Source: Conchocele bisecta (Eukaryota; Mollusca; Bivalvia; Lucinida; Thyasiridae). Taken from it: 64,000 bases of DNA. Location: the NCBI GenBank assembly GCA_029237695.1, contig CM055275.1:9994899-10058898 (forward strand), written 5' to 3'. Position 1 is the first letter of the stretch. Every line of letters starts with the position of its first letter. The position numbers were made by a program, and so were the translations under genes. The notes below the pieces were generated by a model. It was not told the DNA's origin. It did no database searches and saw only the letters and a list, made by a program, of their open reading frames with translations. Shown here piece after piece: positions 46,374-57,967 of the stretch.

Positions 46374-46743
46374 AGATAAGCTTTGTGTCTAAAGAATATT
46401 TTACCCACTTATTTCAAATTCTATGTGTATATTGTTTCTTCAAACATAAATTGCATTGTGCAAAGTGCATTGTATAAGCCAAAGGTGAATATAAAAGATT
46501 AATAACTTACGGTCGAAGAATTTTTATCGCGGCCGTACAGTTTAGAAGAATTTGCACTTTTAGGCAGTTTGTTTGTTACATTCGGATGATTTGGTGTTCT
46601 TGGTTAAACAATATTGTACCCACTGATTTCAAATTCAATGTGTATTGTATTTTTGTAAAATGATTATGGAATTTATCACATGCAAATGAGGCAATACAGA
46701 CTGTGCCTGGAGAAATAGGGCATATGTGACCAGTGTAGCTTCT

Positions 46744-46960
46744 GTAGCCGATTTCACCAAAATTGCAAAGTATACTTATCTTGTGCTAAGTACACTTTTA
46801 GGGAGAAATGTATGATAATTCTGCATACTTTTATTCATCAAATGTATGCAGTCATTATTTCTATATGAAATAGTGCATTTTGGAAAAAAGTAAATGAATA
46901 CTCCCTCAAAGTATACTTAGCTAAATAAGTATACGTAGCAATTTTGATGAAATCGGCTAC
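46744..46960. mobile_element. MITE-2, nested in a MITE-1-like copy
   Basis: Inverted ends GTAGCCGATTTCACCAAAAT and ATTTTGATGAAATCGGCTAC. MITE-1-like flanks lie on both sides (46,690-46,743 and 46,961-47,110). Counterpart of 16,380-16,595. Confidence 0.7.
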
Positions 46961-47179
46961 GGATCATATAGCGCACTCCCGGAGCCTGATAACAATCTAT
47001 ATTGCTTGATAGAAGCATGATGGATGTTTCATTGATGGAATGGCGAACAGTGCAGATTCAGATCAGATTGTGCGGATGCACAGGCTGATCTGGATCTACA
47101 CTGGTTGCAGAACAAATGCTACCAATTGCTCCAATCGCAGCCACATATAAACATCCTTTCTTTGTCTTTTCTTGTACAG

Positions 47180-47417
47180 AGTGTAACCTGACTCTGCCAG
47201 TGGACGTTGTGTTTCTTCTCGACGCATCCGGCAGTGTGGGATCACAAAACTTCCAAACGATGTTAACATTCGTCAACAAAGTAGTAGATGGTTTCCCAGT
47301 TAGCCAGAATGAAACTCACATCGGCTTGGTCACGTTTAGTAGCGACGCGCAGCTTCAGTTCTATCTGAACCAATACTTCGACAAAACTGCCATCAAACAA
47401 GCCGTCTCTCAAACCAG
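47180..47417 (+). CDS. vWA domain exon 1 (segment B)
   Basis: A 238-bp exon (acceptor TTGTACAG, donor CCAG|GTTTTC), phase 1 start and phase 2 end. It encodes LPVDVVFLLDASGSVG, with the MIDAS DxSxS at 47,221-47,235, then ETHIGLVTFSSDAQLQFYL and DKTAIKQAVSQ. vWA domains with an intact MIDAS bind Mg2+ and mediate protein-protein or matrix contacts outside the cell. Joining at phase 2 to exon 2 gives a continuous fold. The fold matches matrilin, collagen VI and related extracellular vWA proteins in general terms. A specific ortholog cannot be named. Confidence 0.85.
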
Positions 47418-47445
47418 GTTTTCTTCTTATTCTATTTATACTAGG

Positions 47446-47660
47446 GATGGGTTGTAGCCTAGTGGTTAGAATACCTGACTTCAAATCTGGAGATTGTGGG
47501 TTCAAACCTCACCTAAGCATTAAACATACTTTCATAGTATTTCCATCCCACTGGTCTGTCGGATGAGACTCTATATGTCTCTAAATGACCTTCGCATTGG
47601 CTGGGATGTTAAACCCTTTTTTCACTTTCACTATCTATTTATACTGCAACACCCCCTTTC
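47446..47660 (+). mobile_element. tRNA-derived SINE
   Basis: A tRNA-like head of about 69 bp has TAGCCTAGTGGTTAGA (A box) and GGGTTCAAACCTCACC (B box). The body runs to about GGCTGGGATGTTAAACC and beyond, and the 3' end is not sharp. It is intronic. It is the empty site for the nested insertion seen at 15,390-15,860. Confidence 0.65.
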
Positions 47661-48102
47661 TGGGATGTACAGTATCATATTTTGTTCATATACACATGTA
47701 CATACAATCAAATACAATCGAGTTTTCGCAGTAATTAGCCGGTACCATATACAGCTGGATGGACTGAAGAAGTGTGGTTAAAGTGTCTTGCTCATGGACT
47801 CAACACATTACCTCTTGTCAGGTTGAAACTCACGACCATATGATCAGCTGTCAGCATTGCTCTAGTCACAGACATAATTCACTGTAGAGCCTGATCAGCC
47901 TGTACATCTGGGGCTCGTTTCACTAAACTTTGTACGATTAAAATGTTCGTAAGTGCAAACTTTGGATTGTCTGGAAACGTTGTTGATGTGAATTTTGCCC
48001 TTATGAGTTTTCATATACAACACAATGAAAGAAAATATCTTCATTGAAAATCAGTTAATTCTTAGCATGTTTTTTCTTCATCAGAATGTATTTTCTTTTC
48101 AG

Positions 48103-48221
48103 CTATGCAGGTGGTGGAACTAATACGTACGGTGCCATCAAATATACGAGAGTGAATGTTTTCAATGCCACAAATGGAATGAGAAGCAATGCAGCAAAAA
48201 TTGTCATTATTGTTACTGATG
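48103..48221 (+). CDS. vWA domain exon 2 (segment B)
   Basis: A 119-bp exon with acceptor TTTTCAG and donor GATG|GTGAGT. It encodes YAGGGTNTYGAIKY and KIVIIVTDG. The MIDAS Thr is near 48,119 and the Asp at 48,218-48,220. Phase 2 in and phase 1 out fit exons 1 and 3. The frame is intact. Confidence 0.88.
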
Positions 48222-48268
48222 GTGAGTGGCATATACCGCATAACCTGTGTATTCCACTATCATTAAAT

Positions 48269-48507
48269 GTGGCTGTGACTGGAGAAATGGGGCTTATGGG
48301 TGTTGTGAACAGTGTAACTCCTAATCAATCAGCACACTCCTGTAGCCTGAGAGCGATCTATATTGCTTGGTAGATGTATATGACGGGTGTTTCATTGATG
48401 GAATGGCGAACAGTGCAGATCCTGATAAGACTGTGCGGATGTACAGTCTGATCTGGATCTGCATGGGTCACACAACCCATAAGCCCCATTTCTCCAGTCA
48501 CAGCCAC
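48269..48507. mobile_element. MITE-1
   Basis: 239 bp with GTGGCTGTGACTGGAGAAAT / ATTTCTCCAGTCACAGCCAC inverted ends, starting about 47 bp downstream of vWA exon 2. Inverse counterpart of 14,356-14,592 and 62,803-63,039. Confidence 0.75.
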
Positions 48508-48619
48508 TAATGCTTTTTTTTTCAATTATTTATTTATATTATGTATATGTTTTATCACTTTCATTAATGCATTCATATAGTGTGATATACATCACACTTC
48601 AATAGATCATGTCAGCCCC

Positions 48620-49435
48620 AGTAACTAATAACATTATAATTAGCAAGTAACCCCAGTGACCTTGATATCACCCCTGAATCTCAATAACCATGACATTGCC
48701 ACTCGTAGACAGTAAACTTGATATTACCATTTCCAGGCATACCCAGTAATATTGATATTGCAATTGCAACTCAACTCGAGTAACACTGACATTGTACATG
48801 TAATTACCAGTTAACTATAGTGCAACGTTGACATTACAGTAACTACAGTAAACTACAGTAACCTTGACATTATAATTGCCAATTAACCCCAGTTACCTTG
48901 ATATTTCCATCACCAGTGAACCTCAATAACCATGACATTGCCACTCCATTACAGTAACCTTGATATTGCAATTGCCAATCAACCCCAGTACCGGTAACTT
49001 TGACATTTCATTTGCCAGTCAATTCCAGTAAACATTGCAATTTTAAGTTATCCCCAGTAACCTTGACATTGCAATTGCCAGTTAACCACATTGTAGCTTT
49101 GACAGTATACATGTACTTGCTAGTTAATGACTGTAACCTTGACATCACAATTACCTGTCAACCACACTATCATCGACACTGCAGTGGCCAGTTCAGCAGT
49201 AGCCTTGACATTGCAAATGCCAGTTAACGCGAGTAACCTTGACATTGCATTGCCAGTAAACCCGGGTAACCTTGACATTGAAATTGCCAGTAAAAAAGCC
49301 CGGTAATTTAACATTGCAATTGTCAATCAACCCCAGTAACATTGACATTGAAATTGCCATTAAAGCCCAGTAAGTTAACATTGCCATTGTCAATCAACCC
49401 CAGTAACCTTGACATTGCAATCTATTCGTGGAACT
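48620..49435 (+). repeat. Intronic minisatellite, about 35-45 bp unit
   Basis: About twenty degenerate units of CCCAGTAACCTTGACATTGC / AATTGCCAATCAACCCC fill the intron between vWA exons 2 and 3. They are also the apparent source of short spurious frames here. Counterpart of 13,430-14,240 and 61,865-62,690. Confidence 0.85.
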
Positions 49436-49481
49436 GTTACCTTGCAATTATCAGTCAGCCCATGTAAACGTGCCATTGCAG

Positions 49482-49694
49482 GAAAGTCGAACAGCGAAAC
49501 TTCCACAATAAAGGAGGCAGGCGCCTTGCGAGATCTAGGTGTCACTGTTTTCTCCATCGGCGTTGGTAGTGGTGTCAGGACAACCGAGTTGAATGGCATG
49601 GCAACCGATCCCGACTCCAAGCATGTATTCGATGTTGCAGATTTCAGCTCCCTGAACTCGATTAAGGGATCTCTGGTGAAAAGGGCATGTGAAG
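49482..49694 (+). CDS. vWA domain exon 3 (segment B)
   Basis: A 213-bp exon: acceptor CATTGCAG, donor GAAG|GTAAAT, phase 1 in and out. It encodes SETSTIKEAGALRDLGVTVF, SIGVGSGVRTTEL, and the closing helix with VFDVADFSSLNSIKGSLVK. It completes the vWA domain, and the whole module is phase 1-1. It is open across its length, unlike the A and C copies, which have single-base shifts. Confidence 0.88.
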
Positions 49695-50001
49695 GTAAAT
49701 GATGTTGGTAATAAAACATGCTTGGTATTTACTTGAATCTTACAGCTGTCGACTATTTAAAACCTTAATGTTCCAGCTAAAATTTATTCTAAAGAATGTG
49801 TCTATTTTGGTTTTGGATACTGATTTTATGCCACCACAATAGTGGTCTGGGTCGGGGTATATAGTGATCGCCCTATCTGTCCGTCTCTTTGTCTGTCGGT
49901 AGACAATTTTAATTTATGTGTGTTAATTCGAATACCATCTATCTGATCTTCACAAAACTTCACAAGCATAGTCAGATAAAACACGGAGAGCACGCTATTG
50001 A

Positions 50002-50846
50002 ATGTCGGAGCTAGATTTGTACGAACGGGATATTATCAACATGGTGTCTCGTTATTCTGAGAAGGGGTTTTACGAGTATCACAAGATGTTCTCTGCCCAA
50101 GCAGCTGCCCATCTCAGATTCAATGGAATTAAGATTGATTGGTCTGTACAATTGACTATGCTTTATATATTGCAAGAAAGCAAGGCATTGGGAGTAAACT
50201 TTGTAAAGTGGACATTAGGGATGCTTTTAAACAGATTCCAGAAGTCCAGAAGTTGTGGCCCTTTCGGTGCATTAAATGAGATGATATGTATTATTTCTAT
50301 ACCAGATTAGTTTTTGGAAGTCGATCTAGCCCCAACATTTTTGACTGCTTGTCACAGGCTATTTGATGGATCCTGAACAACAATTATGGGGTGAAACATT
50401 ATCTACATTTGCTGGATGACTTCCTCACGATAAATGGCCCGAGGGAAGATGCTGATGCTACTATGGCTATTTTGCGGTTTGTTTTTGCAAGATTAGGCAT
50501 ACCATTATCACCTACAAAAACTATGGGACCTGTTACTGTAATTGAGTATTTATGTATCATATTAGACCGCGTGAAAATGGAGGCCAGATTGCCGCTAGAA
50601 AAAATACAGCGCATTGCTGCTCTGCTTCAAGTGTTCTCAACAAAGAAGTCGTGTCCTAAAAAAGTTGCTAAGTCTTCTGGGACATCTCAATTTTGCATGC
50701 CCGGTGATTTATCCGGGTCTTGCATTTGTGTCGTACATAGTTCCGATGGTTTACACCAGTGGCAAACAGGCTACCAGAGCGGTGTGTTCCGGTTTCCGAG
50801 CTCCAGCTCTCCCGTCCCGTCCATCCGTCCGTCCGTCCGTCCGTAA
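50002..50846 (+). pseudogene. DIRS-type retrotransposon reverse transcriptase, decayed
   Basis: A gag-like GFYEYHKMFSAQAAAHLRFN stretch starts near 50,065. Motif A (VDIRDAFKQIP) is near 50,210-50,245 in another frame, with an in-frame stop shortly after it. HLLDDFL is near 50,400-50,425, then LGIPLSPTKT and the thumb region, ending in a (TCCG)n microsatellite (about 50,818-50,845). It does not encode a single product. The recombinase half follows at 51,527, beyond a repeat array. Confidence 0.7.
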
Positions 50847-50849
50847 CTT

Positions 50850-51440
50850 CTATTTCCTTCTTCCAAAATGCTTAATATTTCACACGTGCATTCCTGTAAG
50901 ACTCTACTAACATGATGTGCCAAATCCACGAACGTCCAACCCCCGCTGATCCCAAGGTCAAGGTCAAATACTTGGTCTCTTTACAAAACTTAACATCACA
51001 GAAATAAGTTATAACTTCTATTTCCTTCATGGAAAATTCTTAATATTTAACACATGCTGTGCCAAATCAACGACCGTCAAACGCCCGCTGATCCCAAGGT
51101 CAATGTGACATAGTCTCTTTACAAAACTTAACATCAGAGAAATATGTTATAACTTCTATTTCTTTCATTGACAATTTTTAATATTCCATGCATGCATTCC
51201 TCTAAGGCTCTACTATCATGCTGTGATAAATCCCCGCTGATCTTGAGGTCAAGGTCACATACTTAGTATCTTTACAAAACTTAACATCCGAGAAATTGGT
51301 TATAACTTCTATTTCCTTGCTCGGATCTACTTCACATTTCACACACGTATTGCTCCAATGGACCTCTACCACCCTGTGACAGATTCACATTCGTGCCGTA
51401 CCCGCTAAGACCAGTGAAGGTCACAATACCACACACTTGG
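50850..51440. repeat. GGTCAAGGTCAAATACTTGG-type array splitting the DIRS element
   Basis: About four units of the 43,480-44,345 family lie between the reverse transcriptase and recombinase remnants. The recombinase-associated motif (GGTACCTGGGCCCACGCGG, GTAAGCCTCGCTTAC) closes it at about 51,460-51,510. Confidence 0.8.
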
Positions 51441-51526
51441 AATTTTTTTTTTACATATTTAGGGGTACCTGGGCCCACGCGGGTGGTATTCCGTAAGCCT
51501 CGCTTACTGACCAATCTATTTCTGGT

Positions 51527-52079
51527 ATGTATAGACTTCTATGTATTCTGCGTGGTGTAAAACGAAGCCAAGGGGATACTGCACATACCAGAATGCCCAT
51601 CACATACAACGTCCTCAGTCAGATATGTGATTTTTTGCATTCAGGAGTTTTTGCTCCAATGTTGGATTTGACGCTACAATGTATGTGCTCACTGGTGTAT
51701 TTCGGCTTCCTTCGATTTGGGGAGTTCGCAGTTAAATAATTGAGCAATAACTCAGATTCTTGTTTGAAGTGCAAGGATGTATCCTCTTGGGGCACTCACT
51801 GTTATATTGTAAAAGAAATATCAATTCGTTTTGGAATATTTTGCCCCCTTTCAGATAAATTATTGCATATGTAGAGTTCGGTGCTGCATCAGTCAAGCAT
51901 TTGCCAGACTTCTCGAGACGCCATTCTGTCATTCATTCGACTCGCCGGAAGCGACTCACCTCTTTCTAGTCAGTAGACTCGGCCCACCTCGCTCTAGACA
52001 TTATATTGCATTCGCATTCTATTGCAAGCTGCACATTCTAGTGCACGTTAGTCATGTTCTAGTTGTTAACTCAACTTAG
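51527..52079 (+). pseudogene. DIRS-type tyrosine recombinase fragment (segment B copy 2)
   Basis: PITYNVLSQICDFLHSG, LDLTLQCM, FGFLR.GEFAVK, then a stop just after AVK. It is more decayed than the copy at 44,505-44,985, but its flanks are the same, marking the second half of the tandem duplication that carries the TSP1 exon. Confidence 0.6.
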
Positions 52080-52089
52080 ATATACTGGT

Positions 52090-52345
52090 CGTACGCACGA
52101 CCCAACCCATTCTGGTCTTACATTGACCTCGCTCTCGTCGCTACACGGCGGCTAATCTCATTCTAGTCGTGTGCTCATTGCTAACTCATTTGGGTCGTCC
52201 TACTGCGGCTCACCTATTTCGAGTCGTGTGCTCATGACTCAACTCACTCTAGTCATCCTACGGCGACTCACCTCTTTCGAGTCGTGTGCCCATGACTCAA
52301 CTCACTCTAGTCGTCCTACGTTGGCTCAACTCTGTGGCACATGTT
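52090..52345. repeat. Minisatellite, about 50-58 bp unit
   Basis: Three to four units with CTCTTTCGAGTCGTGTGC, CATGACTCAACTCACTCTAG and TCGTCCTACGGCGACTCACC. The first TSP1 duplicate has only a trace (44,870-45,120), so it expanded after duplication. The remaining 52,346-52,698 is intron with no gene. Confidence 0.75.
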
Positions 52346-52698
52346 GATCTGATGAAATTCAGCTACAGTTAGCTCCCAATGAGGTGCCAAATATGTTATT
52401 CATGTTTTATGTATATGAATGTGATATGTGCGTATAGTACCGGTACTATGGTAGTTAGTGCATGTTACACATGTATCATATGCATGGTGGGAGCGGGGCC
52501 GGGTTGAGTTTCAGATATAGCCGTTGGACCAGTTACAGCATACAGAGATCACCCTGCAATGATAGGTAATATACAATTGCAGCATATATTATGAGTGTAT
52601 AAATATGGATTTATCAGCAAATATCAGGAACCTCAAATCCTGATTTCAGGATATATATTGAATATTCCCCACCTCTGACTGTGCTTATGCAATTTCAG

Positions 52699-52953
52699 TC
52701 GATGGCGGGTGGACACATTGGGAGTCATACTCCCCATGTACAACAAGTTGTGGCACCGGCACCCACTTCCAGCACAGGTCTTGTACGAACCCACAGCCTG
52801 CGAATGGCGGCAAACAGTGTGTTGGCTCCAATAAACAGACAACAAACTGTAACACGCAAGCTTGTCCAACGACCCCTACCACCACAACAACAACGACAAC
52901 AACAACAACAACGATGCCAGTGCCCGCAACTCCACCGCCCACAACTCCCCAAG
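52699..52953 (+). CDS. TSP type-1 domain exon 2 (segment B)
   Basis: A 255-bp exon, phase 1-1, acceptor TTTCAG, donor CAAG|GTAACT. It encodes [48 protein letters not shown] and a long Thr run followed by a Pro-rich tail. It has all six cysteines. It is very close to the first TSP1 exon and differs mainly by a longer Thr/Pro tail. The frame is intact. Confidence 0.85.
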
Positions 52954-53454
52954 GTAACTTTGATCACAGGAACCCGTTTCTGAGACGATTCTAATAATGT
53001 CTCTATAGATATTATTATTAGAATTGTCTCTGAGACGGGTGCCTGTGACTTTGATGGCACAGAAATAGGGACCCATGATTATCACTTTCAATGCTGAATT
53101 AAATTTCGTCGTCTGCTGTTTGTTTTTCATTTCTCTCATTAACAACTATGATAAATATAACTAACCAATACGTACGGGGAAGGGAGCGGACTGAAACCGT
53201 GTAATACCTTGCACCGATCAACACCATGGTTGACAAAGGAAATTATTATGAAACCATGTTTGTCTTGGAAAGAAAACAAAACACAAAACAACAGCCAACT
53301 ATAATTTTTGTTTCCTGTATTCTAAGGGTTATACAACATGCTGAGCACATTCAGCGTGCTCGTGCACAAAATCTGGGAATCTGTTTGTGAAGTCTGACCT
53401 GTGCTCAGTCTTAACCGATCAAACTGACCGCTTTCAAGTACAAATTGCATGCAC

Positions 53455-54215
53455 GGAATATATTATAACTTCTACTTCCTTCATCCAAAATGCTTAATAT
53501 TTCACACATGCATTCCTGTAAGAATCTACTACCATGCTGTGTCAAATCCACGACCGTCCGACGCCCGCTGATCACAAGGTCAAGGTCAAATACTTAGTCT
53601 CTTTACAAAACTTAACATCAGAGAAATATGTTATAACTTCTATTTTCTTCATCCAAAATGCTTAATATTTCACACATGGATTCCTGTAAGGCTCTGCTAC
53701 CACGTTGTGCCAAAATCCACGACCGTCCAATCCCCGCTCATCCCAAGTTCAAGGTCAAATAATTATCCTCTTCACAAAACATAACATCAGAGAAATATTG
53801 TTATAACTTCTATTTCCTTGATCCAAAACGTTGAATATTTCACACATGCATTCCTGTAAGGCTCTACTACTATGCTGTGCCAATTCCACGACCGTCCAAC
53901 CCCCGCTGATCCCAAGGTCAAGGTCAAATACTTTGTCTCTTTACAAAACTTAACATCAGAGAAATATTGTTATAATTTCTATTTCCTTAATCCAAAATGT
54001 TTAATATTTCACACATGCATTCCTGTAAGGCTCTACTACCATGCTGTGGCAAATCCACGACCGTCAATTCCCCGCTGATCCCAAGGTCAAGGTAAAATAC
54101 TAAGCTCTTTACAAAACTTAACATCAGAGAAATGTTGTTATAAATTCTATTTCCTTCATCCAAAATTCATTCCTGTAAGACTCTACCACCATGCTGTGCC
54201 AAATCCAGGACCGTC
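53455..54215. repeat. GGTCAAGGTCAAATACTTAG-type tandem array, about 5 units
   Basis: Inverse counterpart of 8,600-9,365 in contig A, with the same unit. It ends abruptly at about 54,220 where the 1.75-kb segment of contig A is missing. The motif near 54,285-54,365 is the recombinase-associated copy with an 18-base G run. Confidence 0.85.
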
Positions 54216-54825
54216 CAACCACTGGAGGCAAGGCGGCGGGACAAGGCGAGACATTTGATATTTGATTCCGAGGAATTCTTGTTGTTTTTACATATTTAGG
54301 GGTACCTGGGCCCACGCGTGGGGGGGGGGGGGGGGGGGGGAGTATTTCGTAAGCCTCGCTTACATGCGTGTACGCCAAAACGATAAAATATTTAAATGTA
54401 ATGACACGTTCTGCCCACCATACCGACATATCTTTCTTGCACGTATCTGGCGAAAAAAATGTGAACACGAATCACGTGTCGAATATACAGGCGCCTATAA
54501 ATGGGTCATTTGCATATCAAGGTAAGTATAATAGATATATAACTTAATTGGACTTTACGGACGCCGGAATGCGGCTGATGAGGATAACATAACTAATACA
54601 GTATGCTATTTTGTTGCAATAGGTCATTATATTGGCATTCTAATATGGATTTTTCGGGAAAAATGCATTCGGTCTCGTCCATTTTTTTCTACGGAAGAGA
54701 GACGATGACAGCACTGAAATAATATTCAATCGTAAGAAAGCTAAATTCCATAACTCATGTAGGCTGAGTATGAACAAATCAAAACTCTATACGGCGAGAA
54801 CAAAGGAAATCAACGGTTAAGGACA

Positions 54826-55957
54826 ATGCACACCTGTCAAGTAAGTACACAATCAAATATCGTTGACCAAGTTCTGGCTGAAGATGTAACGTGCTTCTTT
54901 TGTGACTTGTCATCTTCTGTAAAGTCATTGCGGCATGTATTAATAAAGGAAATTAGTGCACATGTAAGAATAAATGTGCTGTCGAACTGCAAGAGAGTCG
55001 TTCGGGACGTGGACTCACTGACAAAACTTGTAGAGGAGGTGGGGAATCCTTTCACTGATAGTAGCAAAGACCTACTAGACCTAGCCGCCAGCGATATTAT
55101 GGATTCAGGAGTAATATCTTCTGTGCGACATATTGAGAATCTTGGCCAGCAGCAATGTGAGGCATATCTACAAGATCGCCGTATAAGCCAAGCAACCTCT
55201 ATTGCCGACACTATCAAGAGAAGCAATCTTTGCCTCTTCAGATGATCGCCAGTCCATGAGAAATCAAAGTCTGTGAAAAATAACTGTTCTCTCTAGTCTA
55301 GACTTTATAAAATGTGGAGTCTTGACGAGTTGTTTGCGCATGAAAACCATGCATATCCTCCATCCTTGTCACACATGGGCAGCATAAAAACTGGCACTAA
55401 ATCTGACCTCGTAGGCTGTTTGGTAGATATGCTCCCTGTGCTAGAGAATGTTCCAATTTCCACGATCGATTCTGTCAAACATTGACGGTGCTGCCATAGT
55501 CAACTTGCTTGACTTCTCACTATCATGACAGTTAATGACTATGCGACCGATGTGTTTCTACCATCCGCTTCTACTAAGTTCACAATTGCAGCATGAAAGT
55601 CGGCTGGATGTAGTTTGGGATGAGTACAAGTCAAATAGTTTGAAGGCAGGTACACGAAGCAAGGGAGGCTTTGGTGTGGTATGGACCTGTCACCAGGTTA
55701 GATTATTCTGATTTCAAGGCTGAAAATATTTCTTTTTTATGTAAATATTCCGTTCTGATTTTGGAATTTTTCCCACAAATCAGCAGGTTGAATACTGGAT
55801 CGAACCCGTTGGCCCGGCCTAAAATGGCATTAGCTGCTGATAGGCTGTTAAGCACCAACAAACAAACAAACAAACAAACAAACAAACAAACAAACAAACA
55901 AACAAACAAACAAACAAACAAACAAACAAACAAACAAACAAACAAACGCACACGCAC

Positions 55958-56018
<61 letters not shown>

Positions 56019-56820
56019 CACACACACAAACAAAAGAGGCAGACGTGTACGTAGACGTGTAGCACCATCAATTACAGTTTCTGAAAACTGGCAAGAGTTT
56101 CTTCGGATTGATGAAACAAGATGAGACTATTTGTCTATCTCACAACACCTCTAGCAACGCTTGCAACTGACAAACAAGTCATTGGCACATACCATAGTGA
56201 TGTTGTGCGCATACAGGCATGAAAGGTGTCGACTCTTGTATCCTGTACCCATGAGGAAGTTAATACCAGTATATTGCGTCATGGGGCAGATGCGGATAAT
56301 CTCCTTTTCCCAGTTATATCAGTCCAGCGTCTTCATATTGAGTTGTTGGTAGCATTTGGAACAGGGAAAATTCTGCTCTTGTCCGTACATGGTATGGTAC
56401 GGGAATTGGGTCCAGATATGTGTGTTGCTTTACCAATGTTACCTCATGTACAGGACACTTGGCAAGGCATATGGTGAAGTAACACCTATTATGGTGAAGT
56501 AAATATGGTGAAGTAACACTTTGGCATCTGCATAGAAGACTGGATTCAACCACTCAAACTTTTTGTTGTTGTTTTGTAGTTTTGTTGTATGACCGGACAA
56601 GCGGTCGTTATATTGTTGATGAGGCGCGAAAGCAACATTTTACTGAAAAGAGTAGGGCACTTGTATTATATCCCACCTACAAAGACAGCGCTTATACATC
56701 ACACTAGAAGGGTGGTATATCAAGTCACAGTTGGGGTCAAATGATGATTCCAGCCCCGGTGCTTCCATCACCAAGCGATTGGGGTTGGAAAAAGACACAT
56801 TGTCTTTAACAGTAATTTGA
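54826..56820 (+). pseudogene. Uncharacterised transposon-like protein family, fuller copy
   Basis: It opens with a 139-residue frame (54,826-55,245: NPFTDSSKDLLDL, ENLGQQQCEAYLQDR, SIADTIKRSNLCLF). After a stop come DELFAHENHAYPPSLS and TGTKSDLVGCL near 55,325-55,420. A WDEYKSNSLKAGTRSK piece is near 55,615-55,670, then a CAAA/CA microsatellite. HEEVNTSILRHGADA is near 56,250-56,295, LLVAFGTGK near 56,345, LGPDMCVALPM near 56,405, EARKQHFTEKSRAL near 56,625 and PVLPSPSDWGWKK near 56,755-56,795. The order fits a widespread animal family without known function. Stops and frameshifts make it a pseudogene. Confidence 0.65.
55857..56034. repeat. (CAAA)n/(CA)n microsatellite
   Basis: About 90 bp of CAAA followed by about 80 bp of CA with CGCA interruptions. 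The counterpart in segment A (5,162-5,236) is short and lacks the CA block, as expected for a length-variable locus. Confidence 0.95.
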
Positions 56821-56869
56821 AATGTGCACATACATACATAACAAGTACATGCCAGAGTTTATTAATTAC

Positions 56870-57967
56870 TATTCATGTACCAGGTACAAATCATCATTTT
56901 ATAGTAAATCTGCAACTGATGGCATATTATGTTGATTGCGTGGATCAAATAATATCACGTATGTATATCATATATATGTAGACCTGTACGGGATGTTTCA
57001 TATCAGTCATCAGTATTAAACATCATTGAGAGTTTGTAAACCTGCCCATCAGTTTAACCTTGTGAAAACACAGAACAATATGACGAATATAGAATCACAT
57101 GCACATTATGGTCGATGAAGAAACTTTACAGATGTCCTTACTACGATAGTAAAGACATGAATCACTGCTATGTTTTGTTTGTATCTATCCTTCCAAATAC
57201 CATCTACACTTAATGTGGTATACCGTAGGCTGTGTATCACTATCAAGTAGATCACAGTAAATTAAACTTTAAAACTATTAACAGTGACATTATGCCCGTT
57301 ACCCATATCCACATAATATTGCTGACAGCCATTTTGGAAAATGGCTGCCATTTTTGTCATATGACAAATCTGAGATGTCCCTATAGCTAAAAATAGTTAA
57401 AATGAATGATTCCTAACAGTGCACCAAATTGCATGCTTGTATCACAAAATGTACAATTCTCTGACATAACGATTCCGCTATGAGACATTTTCTGGCAAAA
57501 TAAACATTCATTCACCATTAACCCACGTATTGATTAGCATTATTATTCATTTTATACCAGACGCAAATTTCCACACTGATATAAGGGGCGATAACCGTGT
57601 TTACGTAAAATGTTAACGGACAATAATATTTATTCTCTGTAGTTATTTGTTCATGCACAATGCTCATACTTTATAATTTGTTGAAAATATTACTTTTTCA
57701 GATGAGACATTTAGTTAGGACAAACAATTAAACATATCCTGTCTCATTTGCATGTGAAAATTCCTGATACCACCGCGAGTCACTATCAGTAAAATAAATA
57801 TTACTAAATGATTATATATGTATAGCGTGCACGTGTAATGTTTAGGGCTGGTGGAATAGTGACACACTTATTTAATTCCTATAAAGAACATTATGTGTAT
57901 ACTCAGTGGGTATGTACCATTACAGGACTCAACCCGGCTTCTGCTTATTGTGACTCATTTGTTTCAG
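56870..57967 (+). repeat. Block R copy 3
   Basis: It contains the uninterrupted GTACCAGGTACAAATC target near 56,876-56,890, one 89-bp unit near 57,200-57,270, GACAGCCATTTTGGAAAATG near 57,325, and the run up to the Thr-rich exon. No other exon is seen. Confidence 0.75.

Noticed and set aside
47446..47514. tRNA gene
   Set aside because: A- and B-box-like sequences are present, but no clean cloverleaf was found and the element continues into a SINE body.
55671..56071. Long frames of Lys-Gln-Thr-Asn or Cys-Val-Phe repeats
   Set aside because: Translations of the CAAA and CA microsatellite.
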